Shown here: positions 1 to 8,101 of the stretch, piece after piece
Numbering within the stretch: the stretch's first letter is position 1
Layout: every line of letters starts with the position of its first letter
Source: Euperipatoides rowelli
Taxonomy: Eukaryota > Onychophora > Udeonychophora > Euonychophora > Peripatopsidae
Length of the DNA stretch: 12,733 nucleotides
NCBI GenBank assembly: GCA_003024985.2
Contig: PXIH01S0010916.1
Strand: one strand, 5' to 3'
Notes under the pieces: model-generated
Told to the model about the DNA's origin: nothing
Seen by the model: the letters and a program-made list of their open reading frames with translations, nothing else
Databases searched by the model: none
Translations under genes and position numbers: made by a program

Positions 1-67
1 AAAAAAATATTCAAAGATAAACTTAAGAAATATTATTGCCCTTCGTCTGACATTAAAAAATAAGATT

Positions 68-312
68 TATCTTTTTCATGGTGTCTGAATCCCAAACTTA
101 CCATTGTAATCCAGCCCAAAAACAGCGAATCAGAGGTCGGCTTGCATTGTATCTGTGAGTTGACCTTTGATTGACTGTTATTTAATTTATTTATTTATGC
201 TTTAATATTCATGTTGGAGTTAGGGTCATGTGTACGGTTAAGGTTAGTAGATCATCTAATAGGCTGCCTGACAATGGTAAGTCTGGGTTCCAGATGCTAG
301 TATCTTTTTCAT
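68..312. mobile_element. Inverted-repeat element (MITE-like) with 12-bp direct flanking repeats
   Basis: The body is about 80-300 (221 bp). The strongest part of the inverted repeat is 91-107 against 271-287, where 16 of 17 positions match (shared core ACTTACCATTGT); weaker similarity extends outward through TCTG at 84-87 and CAGA at 291-294. The body is bounded by identical copies of TATCTTTTTCAT at 68-79 and 301-312, the expected mark of a target-site duplication. There is no coding capacity, so it would have moved with proteins supplied elsewhere. Twelve base pairs is longer than usual for hAT (8), PIF/Harbinger (3) or Tc1/mariner (2), so the superfamily is uncertain; part of the 12 bp may be chance extension. 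The right half holds a G-rich motif at 213-247 that recurs in the element at 5133-5418. Confidence 0.68.
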
Positions 313-847
313 TAAACAACCCATATCAAATTCAATTTAGATATGTTATTGTAGAGTAATACTGTAAACAAATTTCAGGAACATCTTAAATAAACAAACA
401 TAATATACTGGCAATCAAATATTTCTAAGAAATATAAAATATGATTAAATCTGATTAGCTTAACTTACTGGTGTCTTTTAATCATTGGATTTCTATCCTT
501 TGGTCTATAAAGTTGACCTTTGCATCTGGTTTTAAACAAAGATGCCGCTATATGTGTTTCATTCCTAGAGATCATAGTAAAGTTGGGCATTTAATAGCTG
601 TGTTCAAAATACTCATGGCAAAGAACAGAATATACAATATGTAAACAAAGTTATTTTATTTTAACTTTCCATCAGGCGCAACTGATCTGTCAGATACAGG
701 CATTTTTTTCCTAGTTGCAGCTTAATTCTAGTAAGTGTAAATCCCTACCACTGAATAACTTAATACTTTGATTCCTTTACTTCAATAAATAAAAAAAATT
801 ATGACAAAGTCCCCAAGTTCATGGAGCTCAATTTTATTCTATTAGAT
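313..847. other. AT-rich non-coding stretch
   Basis: No open frame of useful length, no exon with matching splice sites and no repeat structure that I can support. The sequence is of mixed complexity without long homopolymers. Confidence 0.6.
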
Positions 848-1260
848 CAGGGGTTCCCAACCTTTTGTACACTTGAGCACCTCTAAAATACCTGTAGGTG
901 GCGGACACGATTTATATTTTCTGTAATGACAATAATATATGCACAGATGTCAAAAATTCAGTAGAATCTGGATTGTATTGCCTGTATTTAGACAATTCTC
1001 TAACTATCCCCACCACTACTCAATATCCGCTGTCTGCGTGCATTGCTCTCAAGTTCGTCCACATTAACTTGACACAAAAGGTGGAACTTAAGAGGTTGAT
1101 TTACAAGAAAACAACTGACTAAAATTGGTTGCCTAACCACTCACAATCTTAATCAATGGGATCCAGGTGCTGCCAAGTTAACACGGAAGCTTTTGTTTCA
1201 TGGTCGAATAGAAGTGCGCACAAAAAAATTGGTTGACGGACACAGGGTTGGGAACCACTA
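848..1260. mobile_element. Non-autonomous hAT transposon (413 bp)
   Basis: The left end begins CAGGGGTTCCCAACC and the right end, read on the other strand, begins TAGTGGTTCCCAACC: 13 of 15 positions agree. Ends of the form CAG/TAG plus GGTTCCCAACC are typical of hAT superfamily elements (Ac/Charlie type). The flanking 8-mers TATTAGAT (840-847) and TATTAGAC (1261-1268) match at 7 of 8, and an 8-bp target duplication is the hAT rule. At 413 bp it is far too short for a hAT transposase. A 74-codon open frame at 898-1122 inside it shows no BED zinc finger, RNase H-like core or hATC dimerisation motif, and I treat it as chance. It therefore looks like a deletion derivative or MITE mobilised in trans; the one mismatch in the duplication and two in the ends suggest it is not very recent. 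Confidence 0.88.
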
Positions 1261-2556
1261 TATTAGACACCTGGTGCCTGCTGTGGCAACATGTTAAATA
1301 CTGCAAATTTTTATAATTTTTTTATACATAACTTAAATAAATATACGTTTTTATATAAGCATACATAATTTTTAAACTTGTCACTTAAGTTAATTATATT
1401 ACATGTACAATATATAAATAAGGAACAAAAATTATCATTACTGTACAAAAACAACTCTTTATTTCTATCTTTTTTAATGCTTTATTGTATTTTTGTATTA
1501 GGCCTATATACTATAATAAAGTGTTATTATTACTAAATAACATTTTATAAATTTGTTATTAAATACTTATTTGTCATAAATAATAAATAAATATAATTTG
1601 AGTTCATTAGAATGAGTAATTAAAAACAGTATGTGTTAGATATATTGTGCCTGAATGTGCAAAAAAAAAAAAATATTACGACTTTTGAGAGGTTAAAGAA
1701 AATGCATTTTGAAGGAGCAAATCTTCTCTTTTAACTTTTGGGGAAGTGAAAAAGCTTTGTATATGCAAATATGTTTGGAACTTATGTCATTGTAAAAATG
1801 TGGATTCTAGCTTTGCCAAATGGCAAATGCACAATATAGAAATAATGTTTAAAGGGCATGGAGCTGCAGACCTGTATTTTAAAAATTAATTTATAAATAA
1901 CTCCTTTATTAATTTTTTTTTTAGTAATTGTGTTTCAAAATCAAACATAAAAAAAAAGCATTTCATTCGACTTTTAACAATTTAGTGATTTTGTCACAAT
2001 CTAAAGGTATAAGAATTGATTTTGAAGCAAAACTTTGGAGGTGTTTGTCATTAATATTGTTTATCTAGTGATTTTTAAGTGGAAAGTTTAGCAGCAAGTT
2101 GGATATTTTCCAATATTGATTAATTAAAACATTTTCTCACACAAGTCAAATTATAATATTTAATTGGACGTTAATTCTACTCCAGATCTTTCACGCCATG
2201 ATTTTTACAACTTTTTTTTTTTAAATATACTATCACTTCTTTCCCTTTCCCCTTTCCTTTATTAAAAATATCTAATGACATTTGTTGTTGAAAGATGATA
2301 TCATATCTGAAATTTGATAAAGGAAAGAAATATGGTCAGATAATCAAAATTATTTGGTCATACCTTCATTTTCATTGTTTAGGCTAATCCAAAAACATCC
2401 TGTTAATTAGCATTTACCTCTAATTTCAAAAATATTTAATGACTTTTGTTCAGTCAGCAGCATCTATAAAGTCATCTCATGACTTTTATATTAAGTTGGC
2501 AACAGTTCTGCCTATTATTCAAACTTAGATCCTTAATTGATTCATCAAATGTTGTA
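1261..2556. other. AT-rich non-coding stretch with minor repeats
   Basis: Extremely AT-rich from about 1300 to 1680. From 1680 to 2556 the base mix is more even but no frame or exon stands out. Small structures: an 11-bp perfect inverted repeat (1934-1944 with 2016-2026), a pyrimidine-rich tract around 2237-2260, and a 23-bp imperfect direct repeat (2264-2286 and 2428-2450, 21 of 23 identical). None identifies a known element. Confidence 0.5.
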
Positions 2557-2584
2557 CGAGAGTAAGTCAATAATTATCTGCAAT
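2557..2584 (+). repeat. Mariner left terminal inverted repeat
   Basis: 28 bp starting directly after the TA at 2555-2556. It pairs with 3177-3204 at 23 of 28 positions. The longest shared block is AATAATTATC, in the inner part where transposase is expected to bind. Confidence 0.9.
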
Positions 2585-2722
2585 TCATTTGTATTTGTTT
2601 TTCACGATCTCCACTAGACTAGACAGTGTTCTTGTTTTATTACTTCTGTGCAGGTTTGATGTTGCTAGGTCAGTTCTGTTGTCACTGTGTTGACATTAAC
2701 TTGGGTTGCTTCACTTTTCATT

Positions 2723-3152
2723 TGCACCAAAGAAGAATAACATTCTGTGATCAGGTTTTTGTGGTCAAAAGGTGTATTGGGCTGAAATCCATCAAAGACT
2801 TTCAGCACAATAAGGGAACAATGTTTTGCCACAATGGAGTGTCTATGAATGGATTGAAAATTGAAAAATGGTCACACAAGTGTTACACATGAGGAAGAGC
2901 CGGATGCCCATCTACGGCCACAACTGATTTCAACATTGAGAAAGCATATGAAATGGTAATGTTAGACAGACAATTATGTATTGATGAAGTTGCAAATTGT
3001 CTGCAAATTAGAACCTCAGACCAAGAAGTGAAGGAAGCGGTGTATTCATGGCTCGCTGCTCAGCCGAAAACATTTATTTCTGAGGGCATAAAGAAGCTTG
3101 TGTAATGATGGAATGAATGTGTTGAAAAGCAAAGGACTATGTTGAAAAATGA
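2723..3152 (+). pseudogene. Mariner transposase relic, catalytic core deleted
   Basis: This is a broken cut-and-paste transposase. Family-typical blocks appear in order but in changing frames. From 2723 (frame of 2723): KEE, a stop at 2738 where Gln is usual, then VIRFLWSKG. From 2784 (next frame): EIHQR, a stop at 2811 where Tyr is usual, then SVYEWIE at 2838-2858, which belongs to the first helix-turn-helix. From about 2870: TSVTHEEE. From about 2905: PSTATTD (the GRPST linker), then the second helix-turn-helix with DEVANCLQI near 2974-3009. The chain then jumps straight to the C-terminal VKEAVYSWLAAQPKTF and EGIKKLV, two stops at 3103-3108, and after another shift DYVEK with the natural stop at 3150-3152. 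The whole D,D34D-type catalytic region is gone. At least four frameshifts and four in-frame stops mean it cannot encode an active enzyme. Confidence 0.92.
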
Positions 3153-3176
3153 TATAAATGTCAACTTTATAGCAAC

Positions 3177-3204
3177 ATTGTGGATAATTATTAACTTACC
3201 CTTG
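3177..3204 (-). repeat. Mariner right terminal inverted repeat
   Basis: Reverse complement matches 2557-2584 at 23 of 28 positions. It is followed directly by TA at 3205-3206, the right copy of the target duplication. Confidence 0.9.
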
Positions 3205-4911
3205 TAATTCCGTATCTTCTTTGTAAATTGTAATTGTTAAATATGTCAATAATCATCAATATATGAAATTAGTTTGAATATTTGGGAGCACATCATGGAG
3301 CTTCTGGGATTTTTGGTTATACATAAATTTTAATGAGAAGCATTAAGTGATTACTTAGTATAGGCATACTCTGATATACAGACCTTCACTTTATGAGCAC
3401 TTGAGAGTATGGACATATTTACATATGCCATTCCCTATCAATTATGTCCGTATATGACAATATTACTGCAGTGCATGCATCGATAAGTGAAAAAAAATAA
3501 GGCAATGGTTTACTTAAAGTACATTTTTGGTTTATGCATCACTTTGTCCCATTGTGCACATTAATGTGGAGTATACATGTATTAAATTCATATTTAATAT
3601 ATTTAGAATCATAATTATAAATATTATAATATTTGAGTTTAATCTCTAATATAAATAAGCTATATTTTTTATATCTAGAAAAGAAAAGAAAAACTATTCT
3701 GGTTCATAGATCTGCTGACAGCTTATTGATAGATTATTCTAACTTAATATATTGCTTTTTTTTTTTCAAAGTAATGAAGTGAATAAATTTAATTAAATTT
3801 TAAATTCAAAATATTTTGAAAATTAATAGTTTCTTGACAATGGTTCATTGATTACGTCCTTGATGTGGTCAGACACATTCCCTTATATTTTCCAAAACTA
3901 GAGTGAAATGGCATCTATCATTCTAAATATACAGAAAGAAAAATGCAATTAAAAAAATAGTCAATAAAAAGACAGCAAAATTTAATAATGAGATCACCTT
4001 GGTGGTTGCAGAGAAATTGAAATAACTTCCCCATCAAATGTATGGACTTGGTCAAATTGTATCATTTAGCATTGGTAATCAAACATGAAGAATCATGCAC
4101 AAAGATAAAATGAGAAGTAGATAGACCATTATGGAAACCATGGCAATTATACTGCTTTTGATTTAGTCCAAAGCAGTACTCATAAGAGTTTAAGAGGTTA
4201 GAGTTGTGTATCTTACCTCCAATAAATAGACCCAAACTCTTCTTGGTTCACTTATTAGAGTCAGACTAGGATATTTTTAATACTTTTTTTAAGCACAAAA
4301 TGTAACCACAAGTGGATGTTTCTATTGCAGAGATAATATATAAAGCTTTAACCATTTGAAAACATCTACTTCCTAGTGGCTGCTAGGATGTTATAAAGGG
4401 AATGAGAAATTATGATTTCCCACATACTATATTCCATGGCAGATGGAATAAAAAGATGTTGAGTGAATAGATATCTTTCTTACAAGTCAATGGTCCAGGA
4501 AACAAATGGATTGCAAAAGAAATAAAATATAATTTCTTTTGTCTTTTAGTGAACCAACAATAAATGTTTATTGGTTACAATATCTTTCCCACATTATAAT
4601 TAACAAAAGGAACATTATGTGACAGTTTTTTTTTCTTTTAATGGCAAATTGTCACCAGCTTTATTATCTCATGTGAGCTCCCTCTAGTGTCATAGTTGTT
4701 CATTTATAAACTGAAATGTAAAATCCCTGCTCTTTTTACCTGCTTCATTTAATGACAAAGAAATAAGAAAAATTAAATATTGATTTAGGAAAAAAAAATA
4801 TGCATGTCTGCTTAAGCAATCCTTTTATTATCGAATACATTTCCTTTGTTTTACGCTACATTTTCTTAGATTGCGTGGTAGCCTAATATCAGAGGAATCG
4901 CTAATGGTGGT
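3205..4911. other. Long non-coding stretch, no recognised element
   Basis: About 1.7 kb without a supported gene. The part from about 3990 to 4560 is less AT-rich and higher in complexity than its surroundings, which could mean an old, worn transposon or conserved intronic sequence, but neither strand gives a frame or motif that I can name. Around 4675-4695 there is a CTCCCTCTAGTGTC segment that resembles half of a CTCF-type site, with too little support to call. Confidence 0.5.
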
Positions 4912-4930
4912 GGGGGGGGGGGGGGGGGGG
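4912..4930. repeat. Homopolymer run of 19 G
   Basis: Nineteen consecutive G, preceded by the G-rich context TGGTGGT and followed by CAG. The reported length of such a run is often inaccurate in assemblies. It can form G-quadruplex-type structure on the plus strand. Confidence 0.9.
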
Positions 4931-5132
4931 CAGTAGGCGATAGAACTTCATCCTCTAGCTTTGGCAGTTGGGAAAACCCAGTTGAAAGAGAAGGATAAAT
5001 TGTTGGTAAATTAAAAAAAAATGTAATTAAAGATTTTATAATGGATGGAATTTTTTTAAATAATGATTTTGAAAATTTAACATTTAGACAGCCTACACTA
5101 ACATGGATCTGAAGATCAGATGCAGAATAATA

Positions 5133-5418
5133 CCTAGAATCCGGCGCAATTAGTGAGAGTTTTTTACAACTGTGCTCGCTGATTGGTTAACGGTTGATTA
5201 ACAGTATGGCCGACGTAATTTTTTGATCGATTTTGATAATTTTAACTGAATTTATTATTTCACCCTTCATCAGCATAGGGTTGGGGAAAAGTGGGTTTAA
5301 TACGTAGTTGGAGTTAGGGTTCAGGGTTGTGGTAAGGTTAGGACTGTAAACAACAACAAAAAGACTTCTACCCATTTTGATTATGTGACAAACTGCACTA
5401 ATTGTGTCGGCTACTAGG
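5133..5418. mobile_element. Inverted-repeat element (MITE-like), second type
   Basis: Arms 5133-5168 and 5384-5418 are inverted copies: CCTAG at the outer edge, CAATTAGTG in the middle (5148-5156 and its complement) and AGTTT..ACA at the inner edge, about 29 matches over 35 positions with one gap. The 286-bp body has no coding capacity; an open frame on the minus strand at 5187-5375 shows no domain. I could not find a clear target duplication beside the arms, so the exact borders and the superfamily stay open. A motif at 5307-5341 is close to one in the element at 68-312, which suggests the two belong to related families or share an internal module. Confidence 0.62.
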
Positions 5419-6094
5419 CTCTTGTACCCAGCAGTTGTTCAACAGTTGTGATTTTGGAATTTGACGAGTCAGAGTTGGGAAATATTTCACCCCCCTCCCC
5501 CAATTAAATTCTTCAGCTACAGCAGTGTGTACTAAATTTCAAAATCAAAATATTCTCATAATAGTGAATTGTAACATTTCTTTACTTCTACTAATGCTTT
5601 ATTTGCAGTCAACTATAAAGCCAATGTTACATTATTAGAATGAAGTTTTAAAGTACATTATATATATATATATAAGTGAATGATAAATGTTAATTCATCA
5701 GAGTTTATTACGCTTGATTGAACATTTAAAGACATACAGTATAAGAAATGCATTAGGAAATTTTATATATGAAAAAAAAATCTAGATTTACTTATTTCAA
5801 ATTTTGAGATTTATTCATATAAATAGTAATTGTATATAAATGTATGAAAAGGGAGGGTCAATATTTTTTTTTACTAAAAACTCATTTAATTGAGCATTTA
5901 ATTTTAATTTTTTTTAAATCACACCTTGATGATACATTATTAATATTTTAAATTTGAACAAATTAATTTGATTACATATATTTTATGAAGAATATATTAA
6001 AATTTCCTTGACAGCTGTTGAAATGATCTTCATAATTGTAAAATCTTAAATATATTAATATATAATCAATGTACCCTATTTATTTTTTTTAAAG
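5419..6094 (+). other. Upstream intron sequence next to the exon
   Basis: AT-rich, with a (TA)8 microsatellite at 5659-5674 and several T or A runs. It ends in a T-rich tract (6079-6090) and AAAG, which serves as the acceptor for the exon at 6095. I see no further exon in it. How far this intron extends upstream cannot be told from the window. Confidence 0.55.
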
Positions 6095-6220
6095 ACCCGT
6101 AATACTACTCCGGAGAAACCGGTGGAAGTGCCAAGCCCGACTAAGCCTTTACTTCGAAGAACAACCTCAGCAATACAAGAGTTCTTTAGCAGTGGATCTT
6201 CTCCAACAGAGTCAGATGAG
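6095..6220 (+). CDS. Internal exon, 42 codons, with PIP-box-like motif
   Basis: A GC-richer island between very AT-rich flanks, bounded by a T-rich tract plus AAAG acceptor and by GATGAG followed by GTATTT at the donor. Length is 126 nt, open in the frame of its first base, phase 0 at both sides; the other two frames are either interrupted or give an unlikely composition. The peptide starts TRNTTPEKPVEVPSPTKP, continues LLRRTTSAIQEFF and ends in an acidic Ser-rich tail, SSPTESDE. It looks like a disordered regulatory segment. Residues 24-31 (TSAIQEFF) fit the hydrophobic part of a PCNA-interacting peptide, x-x-x-I-x-x-F-F, but with Thr where the usual Gln sits. RRTT at 21-24 fits a basophilic kinase site. 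I do not recognise the gene. A replication, repair or chromatin protein is an inference from the motif only; a kinase-regulated cytoplasmic protein is equally possible. Confidence 0.72.
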
Positions 6221-7077
6221 GTATTTTTTAATATATTTTAATAATTAAAATCTTATTACATTATTTTTAAAATGAAGATATTAACAATTATCATTTTAAT
6301 ATCAATTTATATTGCTCTTATAATTGTTTGTTTGACAGTAGCCAGATTGTTTGAGTTTTAATAAGAAAGATACTAGTCTACCTAATAAATTTTAATTAAT
6401 AATGTTGTAAGTAATATAATTTTTAATAATATATCATCATCAACTTCTTGATTGTGTAAGCATAATGTGGTGTAGTTTGGCTATTTACAATCAAGTCATT
6501 TAGAAATAACAAATTAATTTTAATGCCTTTATTTTATGTTAATATTTGTATGAGAAGTATCAATTTTATTTTATTTCTATTATTTATATAAGTATAACTT
6601 AAACATTCTGGTCTTGGAAATAAATGTTACATTATATATGTGATGTCATAATCAAATGAATTGATGAAATTTCAATAAGAAATTAATCTGTCAGAACTCA
6701 TCATACACTGACTGGTTGTTTGGATTAATTTCATTATCATTCATTACTATATTTATATGTATATGCTATGTATTTATAAATATATTTATCAATATTTATA
6801 TTAGATTGGTATTATGAAACTTTGATTAGGCTAAAGTTGCTTTGTTGTTTCATTATAAAGTTAGTGGCCATACTTAAGTCACCATGTTTCACTATAAAGT
6901 GCTGAAACAAAATGTTACATTTTTTATTAATGAAATTGCATTAATATTTTTTTTTGTGTGTGATACATAGTTTCTAATTTTAAGGCTAATAATAAAGATG
7001 TTATTAAAATTCATATTTTTCAAACTGACAGAGAGGCTCTGGGTGTATGGGGTGAGATATGAGAATATCTATCTTAC
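6221..7077 (+). other. Downstream intron sequence after the exon
   Basis: Begins with the donor GTATTT at 6221. Mostly AT-rich with no exon seen. A 15-bp direct repeat occurs at 6847-6861 and 6886-6900 (GTTTCATTATAAAGT, one mismatch); the second copy can also fold as a small hairpin (GTTTCA with TGAAAC). Confidence 0.5.
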
Positions 7078-7166
7078 CTGTCTAGCTTAGATAATTGATG
7101 TCTCCCTAACAAAGAGAGTGTATGTGACTGTAGAGGAGGTGTGTGTTCTTCCTTGAATGGGCCAAG
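7078..7166 (-). CDS. Candidate minus-strand exon (weak)
   Basis: On the minus strand this 89-nt stretch has a good acceptor (CTTTATTTCAG, ending at 7167) and a strong donor (GTAAGATA, starting at 7077). One frame is open throughout, starting LGPFKEEHTPPLQSHT and giving 29 codons plus two bases; the other two frames contain stops. The segment is less AT-rich than its surroundings. Against it: an open frame of 29 codons is not rare by chance, no domain is visible, no partner exon was found, and the well-supported exon nearby is on the plus strand. It may instead be part of an unrecognised repeat. The ambiguous base at 7178 lies in the would-be pyrimidine tract. Confidence 0.2.
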
Positions 7167-7819
7167 CTGAAATAAAGNCTAGTAATCATGTATTGGCATT
7201 TGTAACAAAATAGGTGCGGCTTTGAAAATAAGGATTTGAGTATTGTTCATAAGCCTAATATTGCAATATTATAGAGAACCAATAAGATACTTGTTATTAA
7301 AAGTAGTTCATAAAACATTGTAAATGGCAACTGTGTACAGGTGACAAATCAACAGCAGAGTATCAGTTTATATTAGCAAGATGGCTTGAAGCTTTAGTTT
7401 ACTGATAATACACGGTTAGCCAGATGGAGTGCAGCTTTGGTTTTAGATCAGGAACACTCGGTAGCAGAGTTAGGGGATCCTAGGTAGCTCTTTGTCTCAA
7501 AGGGTGAACATTCAAACTGGCCTTTTTTTATACAAAAGATTGTTTTAAATGTAGATGTACTGTATGTCTAGGAGTTAGGGTGACACCCATCACAAAATTA
7601 TCTTAACAGCATTGTGGCATGTAATGGCTAAATAAGGAAAAACATTTGTCCATCAATTATGAATTTTATTTTGATTTATACTATTTCATGTTCTGAATTC
7701 AGATTTAAGTCGATTTTTAAAGATTAGTTTATTTAATTATATCTAGCCTACACTTTTTGCATATATTCTTATGGAACATAGATTACCTTACAAATACAAT
7801 ATTTATTTATTTATAAATG

Positions 7820-7853
7820 AGCTGTTTAAGCTAAATAGCTGTTTAAGCTAAAT
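7820..7853. repeat. Perfect 17-bp tandem duplication
   Basis: AGCTGTTTAAGCTAAAT occurs twice in a row without mismatch (7820-7836 and 7837-7853). Each copy has AGC..GCT dyad symmetry. The identity of the two copies points to a recent slippage or duplication event. Confidence 0.85.
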
Positions 7854-7918
7854 GGTGTGAATGGCAAAAGTAAATAAAGAGATTAATTAATGTGATAGTT
7901 GTTGGTTAATACTAAGGT

Positions 7919-7964
7919 TAGATTCCTGGAAAACAACTTTAAAGTCATATTTTCCAGGAATCTA
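7919..7964. repeat. Perfect 15-bp inverted repeat with 16-nt loop
   Basis: TAGATTCCTGGAAAA at 7919-7933 is the exact reverse complement of 7950-7964, with a 16-nt spacer. It could form a stable hairpin in DNA or RNA. It is shorter than a usual animal microRNA precursor stem, and no flanking pairing was found that would extend it cleanly. Confidence 0.85.
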
Positions 7965-8101
7965 CTGTTAACATTTATATTCCATTTTTTTAATATATTT
8001 TCATCTGTTTTTAAACTCCATTATTGCACCATAGAGATGTTATGTTTAGAGTAGATTTTCAGCTTGAGGTCACATCAGCGTAAAAATTATTTGTATGTTA
8101 A

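Larger units (their letters stand above)
2557..3204 (+). mobile_element. Internally deleted mariner transposon (648 bp)
   Basis: Both ends are present. The left terminal repeat, 2557-2584, begins CGAGAGTAAG; the right, 3177-3204, read on the opposite strand begins CAAGGGTAAG; 23 of 28 positions agree. TA flanks each side (2555-2556 and 3205-3206), the target duplication that defines Tc1/mariner insertion. Between them lies a plus-strand mariner transposase remnant (2723-3152), leaving a 5' leader of about 166 bp and a 3' tail of about 52 bp, ordinary proportions for the family. Complete mariners are about 1.3 kb, so roughly half is missing, removed as one internal block around 3010-3024. Well-kept ends with a missing core are typical of deletion derivatives that can be moved by a related intact element, though the present ends differ at 5 of 28 positions and the copy looks old. 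Confidence 0.95.
7167..8101. other. Non-coding stretch with one N and small repeats
   Basis: Contains the only ambiguous base of the window (7178), a tandem duplication at 7820-7853, an 11-bp palindrome GGGTGACACCC near 7578-7588 and the hairpin at 7919-7964. No gene is supported on either strand. Confidence 0.5.

Noticed and set aside
898-1122. 74-codon open frame inside the hAT element
   Set aside because: No hAT transposase motif, no start context or splice partner, and it is wholly contained in a short non-autonomous element.
2626-2892. 88-codon plus-strand open frame inside the mariner element
   Set aside because: It covers the same DNA as the transposase N-terminus but mostly in the wrong frame; the recognisable transposase blocks (VIRFLWS, SVYEWIE, TSVTHEEE) lie in the other two frames. 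It is a by-product of frameshift decay.
4675-4695. CTCF-like site (CCCTCTAGTG)
   Set aside because: Only a partial match to a degenerate consensus in one copy; expected by chance at this scale.
5255-5271. Possible hammerhead ribozyme core on the minus strand (CTGATGA followed by GAAA)
   Set aside because: Only five bases separate the two core parts, too few for a proper stem II, and no matching stem I or stem III could be found.
5187-5375. 62-codon minus-strand open frame
   Set aside because: Lies within the inverted-repeat element at 5133-5418 and reads through its G-rich motif; composition is that of non-coding DNA.
7400-7500. Possible tRNA-derived SINE head
   Set aside because: TTAGCCAGATGG only loosely resembles an A box, and no B box (GGTTCGANTCC) follows at the right distance.
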